From Bacteroidota bacterium (GTDB lineage: Bacteria > Bacteroidota > Bacteroidia > Chitinophagales > Chitinophagaceae): a stretch of DNA of 64,000 nt. The stretch lies in contig JADJQP010000002.1 of assembly GCA_016712665.1 (NCBI GenBank), positions 62,001-126,000 of the forward strand, in the 5' to 3' direction. The notes beneath the pieces are model-generated. The model did not search any database, had not been told where the DNA came from, and saw only the letters and a list, made by a program, of their open reading frames with translations. The position numbers were made by a program, and so were the translations under genes. Shown here one piece after another: positions 27,878-36,462 of the stretch (position 1 is the first letter of the stretch; the number at the start of each line of letters is the position of its first letter).

Positions 27878-29320
27878 TTAGTCTACATATTTAAGAAAAA
27901 ACCCACTACCCTCCTTTTTACTCATAAGGACATAATGTTCGTTGTCAATAAAAATGGGACTTGCAGCAGTTTGAAATGCAAAAGGACTACTATTTAACTC
28001 CTTATCCATTAAAACACCCGAATTGTCAAACTCTAAAATATGTACCTTTGATTTATACCCATATAGTACTCTGTAGAAGTTGCCACTTGTATAAACTGCA
28101 TCGTAAATACTTACATACTTCAATTTATGCTCGGGAATATTATGTCCTCTATTTGGACGATTAAGAATATATTTAATCCCTTCAAAAAGACTATCGTGGA
28201 TAGGAATTTTGATACTCAAATTACTTTCAAAACTATGCAACTCATTTGAAAAAATATTGCTTAATATTCCTGACCGTATTTTTGGCTGCATACAATTATA
28301 ATAAATTTTATTCTTCACATAATTAGTTGGCAACAACATGGAGGAATAGATTTTTGCAAATTTAAAATTTTTATCAGCCTCAATCAAATTATAAAGAGTA
28401 TCACTTTCTTTAATTGTCCTTTTCCGAATAAAAAAATATGACTTATCTGAATAGCTGAACATTATGGGAAGAATAAAATAATCTCTACTATAAAATTTAG
28501 GGAAACTCTCAAATTTAATGGCTTCCTGGCGAATGATATTGTATCGCATAAGAAAATATTCACTATCAATTGTTGTGTCCTTTCCTTGTACCTTAAACTT
28601 GGAGAGGGATAGAATACTCTCACATACCGAATCGTTTTTGACTATTGAATACACCGTATGTGGTTCAAAATTTCCAGCACCAATTTTAGAAAGATAACTC
28701 ATAACCTCCAAATTGTGACTTGCTGAATCACCAAAGCACTTTTCATAGGCGGTTTTAATATCAACTTCATTAAGCTGTACTTCCACAATTTGACCGGAAA
28801 TAATATCATAAATATAGTCTTTTTCTTCAAAAGCAAATGACAATTTATAGCCTTTATTTCCATAAATATACATTAGCTCCCTTTTAAATTTATCTGGAAT
28901 GCGAATCAATATTTCACCATCCTCATTTTCTTGAGAATTACATACAAATAAGTACAACTTAGGATTAAAACTTCGAAAGTCATTTCTAAATAAGATGACA
29001 TTTTTAGACGATATAATAATAATTTCAGACCCAACAGCTAAATTATAGTATTCATAGAGCGAATCAGAAAAGATAACCTGAACTTTTTCAAATTTGCTAA
29101 TTAAAAATTTATTGGAATATTTGGAAGAATCCTGTTTATACAGTTCCCTAAATACACAAGTAATTCTACTATCGGAATTGCCAGAATGTTGCTGCATATA
29201 GCTAATAATTTTGGTGCAGTTAGTACATTCTTCTCCGTTAATTTTAATTATGATTTCTTTTGCAAAAATCTTTCCGCAAGCGCCAATACTAAGGAAAATT
29301 GTAATGATTAATTTCAACAT
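27878..29320 (-). CDS. secreted protein with N-terminal CxxC, unknown function
   Basis: A 480-residue exported protein: signal peptide MLKLIITIFLSIGACGKIFA, then an N-terminal segment with CTNC (about residues 34-37) that could be redox-active or bind metal, and a long beta-rich remainder with repeated aromatic strands (YFILPIMFSYSDKSYFFI, YKSKVHILEFDNSGVLMDK) suggesting a beta-propeller like the 6-bladed TolB-like proteins of Bacteroidota. I cannot name a family. It lies 32 bases downstream of a small Cys-rich secreted protein on the same strand, a pairing of a small peptide with a propeller-like partner that is common in Bacteroidota but of unknown role. Confidence 0.65.
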   Translation of the reverse strand: MLKLIITIFLSIGACGKIFAKEIIIKINGEECTNCTKIISYMQQHSGNSDSRITCVFRELYKQDSSKYSNKFLISKFEKVQVIFSDSLYEYYNLAVGSEIIIISSKNVILFRNDFRSFNPKLYLFVCNSQENEDGEILIRIPDKFKRELMYIYGNKGYKLSFAFEEKDYIYDIISGQIVEVQLNEVDIKTAYEKCFGDSASHNLEVMSYLSKIGAGNFEPHTVYSIVKNDSVCESILSLSKFKVQGKDTTIDSEYFLMRYNIIRQEAIKFESFPKFYSRDYFILPIMFSYSDKSYFFIRKRTIKESDTLYNLIEADKNFKFAKIYSSMLLPTNYVKNKIYYNCMQPKIRSGILSNIFSNELHSFESNLSIKIPIHDSLFEGIKYILNRPNRGHNIPEHKLKYVSIYDAVYTSGNFYRVLYGYKSKVHILEFDNSGVLMDKELNSSPFAFQTAASPIFIDNEHYVLMSKKEGSGFFLKYVD

Positions 29321-29352
29321 GATTAGTCAATAAAAAATTTAAAAATTTAACT

Positions 29353-29658
29353 TTATTCCCAATATAAGTCGGTAATAACTGCTCCTGTACCCATTGGGCA
29401 TCCTGAGGTATCAAAAGCGCCCTCTTCGATGCGATCTGGAGTGAAAGTTGGTATTCCGCTCTGATTTACCACTACGTCTCCATTATCTTTAAGGGTGTAG
29501 CATAGTGTCTCACATTCGTGAGTACAAGAAACCTTTATGTGATAGTCATTAATCACAACTACTTGAGCAACACCTTTTCTAATTATATCAGCTTTCGCTG
29601 AAAAATTCAAAAGGCTGAAAAGCGATGCGCAACTAAGCGCGAAAATCATTTTTTTCAT
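29353..29658 (-). CDS. small secreted Cys-rich protein
   Basis: A 101-residue protein with a signal peptide (MKKMIFALSCASLFSLLNFSAKA) and a mature part of about 78 residues with four cysteines, three of them clustered in VSCTHECETLCYTL and one in TSGCPMGTG, suggesting disulphides or metal binding. Beyond this no family is recognised. The tight spacing to the larger CxxC protein downstream suggests they work together. Confidence 0.65.
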   Translation of the reverse strand: MKKMIFALSCASLFSLLNFSAKADIIRKGVAQVVVINDYHIKVSCTHECETLCYTLKDNGDVVVNQSGIPTFTPDRIEEGAFDTSGCPMGTGAVITDLYWE

Positions 29659-29788
29659 AATTTCATTTTTTTTAGTTAATAATAATTGAAGTAATGATTT
29701 AATTTTTACAATAACAAATTATTCGCATTTTTTTTAAATTTTATTTGCATTTCTCAAAACTTTACCAATAGGTTAATAAAAACACCAC

Positions 29789-29926
29789 CCTGTTCAGAAT
29801 TAAAAATTCCAAACTGCTATCAAATGATTTACCGTCCTCCATAATGGTTTGCAAAACCGCTGATAATGGTTCGACATGGCAATTGTTGAACAGGGTTAAC
29901 TACTTTGGAACAGTTGGAACAGTTGG
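29789..29926 (+). repeat. structured repeat family, copy 4
   Basis: A full-length copy with the conserved right half (GGTTCGACATGGCA, GTTGAACAGGGTTAAC, TACTTTGGAACA) almost identical to copy 2, but with the central small hairpin degraded (AAATGATTTACCGTCC). The end has a local duplication, GGAACAGTT. The shared downstream piece appears as GGCGCATCGCAGATTGGCAA at 29960-29979. The rest of the 29659-30002 gap holds nothing else that I see. Confidence 0.78.
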
Positions 29927-30002
29927 GTAGAACAAGCTAGACGATTATACCTAACTGAAGGCGCATCGCAGATTGGCAATTGCGAAAATTTAATGGCCAA
30001 TC

Positions 30003-31696
30003 TTATTCTTTCAGCACGTTCTTTACAACTTTGCTGTGATTATAATTTACTTCCATAAAATAAATACCAGCTTCTCCCGGTATGGTTAGTTGGAAGCCAT
30101 TTACATTCCTATACGATTTCTGTAATACCATTTGTCCAAGTACGTTTTTTATCAGGACGCGTACCTCCTCATAACGAGTATCCAATTCAATGTTCACAGC
30201 ATCTTTGGTGGGATTTGGGTACATCCTAAAGGTATTTTCGAAACGACTTTCTAAGATACCAGCAGCAGTTTGGCCTAGTTTTAATACAAAAATATCATCT
30301 AGTCCGGCACTTGTTAAAGTACTTGTTCCTGCTCCGGGGTCAAAATCCGCTGTTTCACCGAAAAAGCCGGTGGTATAAATATTGTCCAAGTTGTCTATCA
30401 CAATAGATTGCGCTCTATCGGTGTACGTTCCACCAATGCCCTTTACCCATATAAAATTACCGGCTGCATCTAGCTTTGAAATAAAAATATCAGTGAGTCC
30501 CGCACTTGTTATGTTGGTGGTTCCTGGTCCAGGGTCAAAGTCTGCAGTTGCCAAGAAATAGCCGGTGGTGTACACATTACCGGAGCCGTCGAGGGCTATG
30601 GAGCAACCCGCATCATTAGAATTGCCGCCCATGCTTTTTGCCCATTGAAAATTGCCGGATGTATCCAGTTTTAAGACGAAAATATCGATTAATCCGGCAC
30701 TTGTTAAAAGGTTGGTCCCTATGCCGGGATCAAAGTCGACGCTTCCCTCAAAATAGCCGGTGGTGTAAACATTGCCTTGGTGGTCAACGGCTAGAGAGAA
30801 ACTATTTTCGTTTGAAGGCCCACCCACCCCTTTTGCCCAGATAAAATTGCCGGATGCGTCTAGTTTTGAAATGAAAATATCCATATTCCCGGCACTTGTT
30901 AAATTGCTTGTTCCGGGTCCGGGGTCAAAATCGCCGCTGCCCGAAAAAATGCCGGTGGTGTAAATATTTCCAGCTCGGTCTACAACTATAGAAACTCCCC
31001 AATCGCTGGCCACACCACCCATACTTTTTGCCCAAACGAAATTGCCTGCTGCGTCCAATTTAGAGATAAAAATATCTAGCGATCCAGCACCTGTTAAATA
31101 GTTGGTGCCCACTCCGGGATCAAAGTCGACACTACCCTGAAAATAGCCGGTGGTGTATACATTGCCGGCGCCGTCTACGGCAATAGAACGACCTTCATCG
31201 TACGAGCTGGCCCCCATACTTTTTGCCCAAACAAAATTGCCGGCTGCATCTAGTTTGGAGATATAAATATCAAAATCGCCCTCACCGGTAGTTGATAAAA
31301 TGTTGGTGCCCACTCCGGGATCAAAGTCAGCAGATCCCTCGAAAAAGCCTGTGGTATACACATTTCCTGCGCCGTCCAACGCAATAGAATACCCCCAATC
31401 CATATAGATTCCACCCATGCTTTTGCCCAAAGAAAATGGCCCATCGCATCTAGTTTTGAGATGAAAATATCTTTATCTCCTACACAAGTTAGATTGCTTA
31501 TTCCCGGCCCGGGATCAAAGTCGACGGTACCTGTGAAAAAGCCGGTAGTGTACACATTGCCAGAGCCATCTACAGCAATGGATTTAGACATATCCTCATC
31601 CGTTGCTCCGAGGCTTTTGGCCCATTGATAGGTTTGTGCCTTGCCGGTATATAGCGCTAGACAACATATCAATAATAAGGTGCTTGGCATTTTCAT
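30003..31696 (-). CDS. secreted seven-repeat beta-propeller (SBBP) with T9SS tail (one frameshift)
   Basis: A 564-residue exported protein: signal peptide ending near YTGKAQ, seven repeats of about 64 residues and a C-terminal type IX sorting domain (MYPNPTKDAVNIEL ... VVKNVLKE). Each repeat follows 'WAKSMGG...SIAVDGAGNVYTTGYF.G..DFDPGxGT..LTSAG..DIFISKLDAAGNF', the SBBP beta-propeller pattern; seven such units fit a closed seven-bladed propeller, which is an inference. The frame breaks at about 31421, where one A is missing from GCAAAAGC; the fix joins repeats 1 and 2 exactly. It is flanked by repeat copies 4 and 5. Confidence 0.85.
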
Positions 31697-31733
31697 AGGT
31701 ATTGAATTATTTTTTATGTCGTGTTGAAGTATT

Positions 31734-31741
31734 CAAAAATA
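31734..31741 (-). promoter_or_regulatory. Bacteroidota -7 promoter element (TATTTTTG)
   Basis: The minus strand reads TATTTTTG, 38 bases before the propeller gene ATG. The remainder of the 31742-32061 gap, up to repeat copy 5, contains no gene or other element that I can recognise. Confidence 0.4.
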
Positions 31742-32061
31742 GTAGGCGCTGTTTTCTGCAAAGGTCATTAAGCGGTTTCCAGCATGGCAGACTTTTTGTC
31801 GAAACAAGGAATCGTACAAACAACATGCATTGGGTGTCGTTAGTACAAAATATACGGATCTGGTAGTTTTTGGTATTGCATTGGTTTCTTTATTATGTCA
31901 ACAAGCAAGTACATTGCATGAGGCAGTTTGCTGCTTTCGCCAAACTAAACGTTTAATCTAAAAATAATATTGTATGGGTTTCAATAATAATTAAAGTTTC
32001 CTTGATTCAAATATTGATTTCACTAACACCGTTTGGAGTTTACATTTCCGAACAACTCATA

Positions 32062-32199
32062 CTGTTCTACATTTGAAATTCTGAAATTCTATCTAAGGAT
32101 TTGCAAACGTACTTAGCAGTATTCAAAACCGTTGATATGGGTTCGACATTGCAAATGTAGAACCGTGTTCACTACTTTGGAACCTCTCAAACACTTGGT
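32062..32199 (+). repeat. structured repeat family, copy 5
   Basis: A diverged full-length copy ending exactly at the stop codon of the SDR gene. The arm GTTCGACAT...ATGTAGAAC keeps its stem but has a mismatch where copy 1 has a G-C pair and copy 2 a G-T pair. TACTTTGGAAC and CACTTGG at the right end are conserved. Confidence 0.72.
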
Positions 32200-32979
32200 T
32201 TATGCTACTCTATCGACAATTTTTCTTGTCAATAAAACGGTCAATGCTCTGGGTACAAATCGTGATGAATTTGCCAATATCCAATCCATAAAACCATGAA
32301 TGGCAACTGTTTTTCCTTTCATCATGGAATGGTATCCATATGCAGCTACCTCTTTAGATGTTGGTAGTTTTTTGCCTTCAATTAAATTACTTGCTTGCAT
32401 ACCTGCTGCTTCAATAAAGCCGCTTTCGGTGGCTCCGGGACACAGTGCTGTAACCGTTACTCCTTTGTCGCTAACTTCATTATCAACAGCTTCGGAAAAA
32501 CTCAATACATAGGCCTTTGTTGCAAAATAAACGGCCATGGTAGGCCCAGATTGGAAAGCTGCTGTTGAAGCAACGTTCATTATTCTACCATTTCGGCGTT
32601 GAACCATACCTTGCAAATACAGTTTTGTAAATTGTGTCAAAGTGGTAATGTTCAAACTAATCATTTGATATTCTTTGTTCCAGTCGGTTTCCACAAACAT
32701 CCCAAAGTCGCCAAAACCGGCATTGTTAATTAAATAGTCGATTTGGATATTTTGTTTGGTTGTTTCGTCATACACTTCTTGAGCAGCATCTTTGGCAGAA
32801 AGGTCTTTGCCTATGGTGTAAACAGAAACGTTATAGTTTGTTTCCAATTCCATTTTGAGTTCGTCTAATTTTGATTTGTTTCGTGCTACCAAAACCAAAT
32901 TGCCCCCTTTTGAGGCGTGCACTTTTGCTAATTCGAATCCAATGCCGCTGGACGCTCCGGTAATTAATGCTGTTGCCAT
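32200..32979 (-). CDS. short-chain dehydrogenase/reductase
   Basis: A 259-residue classical SDR, a cytoplasmic NAD(P)-dependent oxidoreductase. It has the cofactor motif TGASSGIG (residues 7-14), NNAGFG, the catalytic Ser in NVASTAAF and the YxxxK motif as YFATK, followed by CPGATESGF. Arg in LVARNKSKL after the second strand suggests NADPH preference. The YFATKAYVLSFSEAV sequence is typical of the DltE-like/YqjQ-type group. The substrate is not evident from its neighbours, since it lies alone between repeat copies 5 and 6. Confidence 0.88.
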   Translation of the reverse strand: MATALITGASSGIGFELAKVHASKGGNLVLVARNKSKLDELKMELETNYNVSVYTIGKDLSAKDAAQEVYDETTKQNIQIDYLINNAGFGDFGMFVETDWNKEYQMISLNITTLTQFTKLYLQGMVQRRNGRIMNVASTAAFQSGPTMAVYFATKAYVLSFSEAVDNEVSDKGVTVTALCPGATESGFIEAAGMQASNLIEGKKLPTSKEVAAYGYHSMMKGKTVAIHGFMDWILANSSRFVPRALTVLLTRKIVDRVA

Positions 32980-33005
32980 TTTATGTATTATTATATTTCA
33001 TCACA

Positions 33006-33144
33006 GTACTTGAAATGTCAAATTCCGAACTGCAATGTACGGATTTGCAAACTTAATAGCGGTTTTAAAAAGCGCGGATAAGGGTTCGAGATTGCAAATA
33101 GAAAATTGGACTAGATAATTTGGAAGATCGTGAACAATTAGTGC
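33006..33144 (+). repeat. structured repeat family, copy 6 (diverged)
   Basis: Recognisable by AAATTCCGAACTGC, CGGATTTGCAAAC, GCGGTTTT, GGGTTCGAGATTGCAAAT and the closing TAATTTGGAAGATCGTGAAC. Several stems are weakened relative to copy 2. It lies just left of the 22-bp tandem array. Confidence 0.65.
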
Positions 33145-33216
33145 TTAATATCAGGCTTCTACAAAAAAGCGATGCAAGGTCATCGTTATTTTGGCTGTAG
33201 GTAATTTGTATAATAA

Positions 33217-33585
33217 GGTACAAAGCACCCTAACATAAGGTACGAAGCACCCTAACATACGGTACGAAGCACCCTAACATACGGTACGAAGCACCCTAAC
33301 ATACGGTACGAAGCACCCTAACATACGGTACGAAGCACCCTAAGATAAGGTACGAAGCACCCTAACATAAGGTACGAAGCACCCTAACATACGGTACGAA
33401 GCACCCTAACATAAGGTACGAAGCACCCTAACATATGGTACGAAGCACCCTAACATAGGGTACGAAGCACCGTAAGATAAGGTACGAAGCACCCTAACAT
33501 ACGGTACGAAGCACCCTAACATACGGTACAAAGCACCCTAACATACGGTACGAAGCACCCTAACATACGGTACGAAGCACCCTAA
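33217..33585. repeat. 22-bp tandem array, 17 units
   Basis: Seventeen head-to-tail units, each starting GGTACGAAGCACC and continuing CTAAC plus a four-base variable end (mostly ATAC or ATAA), with an exact 22-base period from 33217; the last unit is cut to 17 bases. Variation is concentrated at unit position 6 (G or A) and at the last five bases. The CTAA in the unit puts a stop in every frame, because 22 is not a multiple of three, so the array is non-coding. GGT and ACC within a unit could form a short hairpin. Confidence 0.95.
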
Positions 33586-33659
33586 AAAGAAAATAATACA
33601 AAGTGAAATTATGGCGAGATGTTGTAAAATGTAGGCATAAGCGAGACGCATGCACCATA

Positions 33660-33720
33660 CTGAGATTGCAATTGTTGAAAAGTATTAGATAATTTGGAAG
33701 GTTCCGAACAATTGGTGATT
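33660..33720 (+). repeat. structured repeat family, copy 7 (only 3' part)
   Basis: Corresponds to the last 60 or so bases of copy 6 (GAGATTGCAA, TAGATAATTTGGAAG, GAACAATTGGTG); the first half is absent. Copies 6 and 7 share TAGATAATTTGGAAG, which other copies lack, so 7 is probably a duplicate of the end of 6 on the other side of the tandem array. The downstream shared piece appears as AGGTCGCAGACC at 33755-33766. Confidence 0.65.
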
Positions 33721-33771
33721 AATAATTTGAGAAGCAGACTTAGATATATCGGCACAGGTCGCAGACCATGC

Positions 33772-33847
33772 GCCAGCCAGGACGCTTAAAATACACTTGA
33801 GCTGGCGGGGCCAGCCAGCACGCATAAAATACACTCGGGCTAGCGGG
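33772..33847. repeat. two 38-bp direct repeats with CCAGC/GCTGG arms
   Basis: Two adjacent units (33772-33809 and 33810-33847), each starting GCCAGCCAG and ending GCTGGCGGG or GCTAGCGGG, with ACGC.TAAAATACACT in the middle. GCCAGC pairs with GCTGGC in the first unit, so each could form a hairpin. The base composition is much more GC-rich than the surroundings. They lie just past the end of the AbiH gene. Confidence 0.85.
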
Positions 33848-33859
33848 GACCTAATTTAC

Positions 33860-34921
33860 TTATAATATAATTTCATTCTGAGGAATTATATTTCTAGAAT
33901 CCTTGTTAATTAGTCTTCGTCGCATTATGGCCTTATTTTGCGGTTTGAAATGTCTGGATAGCTGTTGTGTAATTTCCTTAAAGTTGTCGGCTCCATCATT
34001 CTTTTTGTGATAGAATATTTCAATAGACTTGCAATTTGGATTCTCAAATATTTCACTCAACAACACTCGATCCGAAAGACCACAAGAATGGCCAACAATG
34101 GAAACAGAATATTGAGCTGAATCTAGGTATGTCAATAATCGATGATAATTGTTCGTTCTAAAATAGCCAAATGATTTGATATGTTCAAGGTAAAAATTCT
34201 CTCCTGTATCTTCTATATTTTGATAGGTCGGGTCAGTTTCGTCGCCGTATCCAAAAATTATAGGATTATTAATCAAATCACTAACTCGGCCGTGAATATG
34301 TATTATATCCTCCTCTTTCGAGTAGTCCTTTAGAGTAAGGGTGTCCGTGTAATTGAAATTCAAGAATTTTGTTTCACGATCTTTATTTGGAAATAGTAAT
34401 TTGCCAATATTGCAAGTGTCTGTATCTATGTTCTATTTTAGAACGTGCACTATAGTATCATTGACCTTTATCAGATATCTTGTAAGATGCTCAATAAGTG
34501 AATCAAATTCTATGTTTAATTTACCTATGACCTCTTTCTTATTCGGAAAGGAATTATTAGTGAAGTACGATTTCAATAACGCATAATAATATCTCTCTAT
34601 ATCGATCCAATTTCTTTTTGTTAAAGAATCAACAATTCGTTTGAAGAAATTTGACTTAAAATCTACTTTGTGATGGTTGCTCCCAAGCAAACTAATTACA
34701 TCCTTAAAGTCCTTAGGCCGTAACTCTGGTTTTATAGCCCCTCGAAGAGAAGGACTTATTCTTATCAATGAATCCTCATAGTATTGAATTCCGTTATACT
34801 TTTCGAATGCATCACAAAGATACCAATTTAGGAAACTCTTATAACTTGTCGCAAGGCCATGAGCTAAGTCAAATCCATTACCAACCAAAACAAGTCTATT
34901 TACGATCGTGGTATTATTCAT
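33860..34921 (-). pseudogene. AbiH-like abortive infection protein with in-frame TAG
   Basis: The N-terminal part begins MNNTTIVNRLVLVGNGFDLAHGL, the hallmark of the AbiH phage abortive-infection family, and the C-terminal part has NFNYTDTL and IHIHGRV, also typical. The frame is the same from 34921 to 33860 (353 codons) but for a TAG at 34433-34435, after IVHVLK. No indel is needed to join the halves, and the peptide between (NIDTDTCNIGKLLFPNKDR) reads naturally, so this is a nonsense codon by substitution, or a base-call error. If real, the gene is inactivated. It is the last gene of the attC-like cassette series. Confidence 0.78.
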
Positions 34922-34945
34922 TATATTTGTTTAGTTATCTTTTAA

Positions 34946-35087
34946 GCTTACACTAACGTTTTAACTCTTGGCGAAGGTGGGGTTTAGAAAGTAAAATAGT
35001 TCAAACTTAGTACAAAAACTAATAGAAAGACAAATGTTCAGCCTAGCACTAATGCCACACTCTTGCCAAACCCCTGTTAGCGGTATG
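34946..35087 (-). repeat. attC-like imperfect palindrome A
   Basis: On the minus strand the site starts CATACCGCTAAC, then an inner box TTTGGCAAGAGTG, and ends with a complementary CGCCAAGAG box followed by a spacer and GTTAGTG. The arms pair as CTAAC/GTTAG plus the inner boxes, with unequal spacers (six versus nine bases), as in integron attC sites. Its left core CATACCGCTAAC is complementary to the start of its own cassette, GTTAGCGGTAATG at the end of palindrome B, as expected for attC. It lies between the zinc-ribbon gene and AbiH. Confidence 0.5.
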
Positions 35088-35094
35088 TGTTTTT

Positions 35095-36293
35095 TTAATC
35101 ATCCTTTTTGTCAATTAAATTTTGATATAATAGAATTAGTTTTGTAACAAGAGATTTGAAAACGTCAAGGTCTGTCGATGAAAATGGAATTCCAAGTCTT
35201 TCTTTGCACGAATTATATCTTTTTTCAAAACTAATGTCACTTAGATGCCCATGTAATTGGCGAAGGTCGTTAAGCACAAATAATGGTCCAACCATTTCAT
35301 CAAAGTTTTCCTTTTTCAGTCCGTGTGAAATAAATAAAGTGAGCAGTTTTAAGCTTCCTAATTTCTTTCCATCTTTTTGTAGGTCTTCCTCCTTTAAACC
35401 GCACTTTATTAAAATTTCTCTAAGAGATTGTTCCTGTAGATTTTCAATGAAATATTTGTTTAGGCTTAGAAATGAACTAAAAATTTGGTCACGTTCTTCA
35501 AGAATTGGCGGTTTGTAGTATTCTGATAGTTGTTCTATGTCAACCTTTGTTAATTCAACTCCAAATTTTTCTCTAGTTTCATTTGTGAAGTCGTTCTTTA
35601 AACTAAAAAGTCTTGTTTCATTGTCAGATGATTGAAATGCATCACTTGGTGAGAAGGGATTTTGACTTAAGTAAAATTTTGAAACGATTTCATGGTCTGA
35701 AGGAACATTTGAAGCCTGAAACCTTTTTAAATGTGGTTTCATGTTTTCTTCTTTAAAATCAATGTCTAAGTCCAAGCCATTTGAAAAGTTTTCCATAACG
35801 GTTAATTCCAAAGCCCCATTCAAACATACTTTCTCCTTTATAAAAAATGTTGCATGAAGAAAAGAAGTAAATCTTACAGTATAATCAGGGTGTCCATTGT
35901 AATATAAAAGTAAGTCTTTATCAAAGAAAACTGGTGTCAAATAACCATCATCCCATTCACGATAAAGTCCTGGAATAATATAGTTGTCACGTGAGTCATA
36001 TTGAAATTCTAAATGGTCAAAATGTATAAATCTTTTTTCAATATCAAGTTTTGAAAATATATATTTTAATGGCATATCAAAAAACATACCGTCTTTAAGT
36101 GAAGGCAACATTTCATCCCTAAAACTTAAAAATCTGCCACGAGGCAAAACACTTTCTCTTTGTCCACATGTCTTGCATATAAAAGGGATTTTTACGTCAA
36201 GCCCTTTTTTCCTTCTGGGTCTTCAAATCTAACACCTTCATATTCGATGTATCTGTAGTCGCTACAATTTGGACATTTAAGTGGATGTTTCAT
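35095..36293 (-). CDS. zinc-ribbon protein of unknown function (one frameshift)
   Basis: A 399-residue protein after correcting one missing A at about 36211 (GGAAAAAAGGG). The N-terminus, MKHPLKCPNCSD, and the FICKTCG following about 40 residues later form a four-Cys zinc ribbon; the rest is a mixed domain with FLSFRDEMLPSL, a beta-rich middle and a helical C-terminal third (LRQLHGHLSD, LGIPFSSTDLDVFKSLVTKLI) that looks like an apoptosis- or ApeA-type HEPN region, which I cannot confirm. The product is probably cytoplasmic. It sits between attC-like palindromes B and A, next to AbiH, so a defence role is possible, by context only. Confidence 0.65.
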
Positions 36294-36308
36294 TTGTCGT
36301 CTTTTTTA

Positions 36309-36453
36309 GCATTACCGCTAACGTTCTCGCGGCAGGCGTTCGTAGCGGAATTCAAAGATACACTGTTTAGAATTTATTCCAAAGCTCAATAAAGAAAAAT
36401 CAGATTGAATAGCTACTCAGCCGCTATGACGCTTGCCGTGTGTTGGTGGCATG
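36309..36453 (-). repeat. attC-like imperfect palindrome B
   Basis: On the minus strand the left arm reads CATGCCACCAAC then ACA and CGGCAAGCGTCATAGCGG; the right arm reads CCGCTACGAACGCCTGCCG then a spacer and GTTAGCGGTAATGC. The inner arms match over about 18 bases with single unpaired bases. The left core CATGCCACCAAC is complementary to the beginning of its own cassette (GTTGGTGGCAATG at 36941-36953), while the right core GTTAGCGG begins the next cassette. Confidence 0.55.
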
Positions 36454-36462
36454 TGCCTTTTG

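Noticed and set aside
33217..33585. CRISPR array
   Set aside because: The units are contiguous with no unique spacers, the unit is 22 bases, and no cas gene is in the window.
33660..33720. Independent regulatory element before AbiH's end
   Set aside because: It matches the last 60 bases of repeat copy 6 too well and is better seen as a truncated copy of the repeat family.
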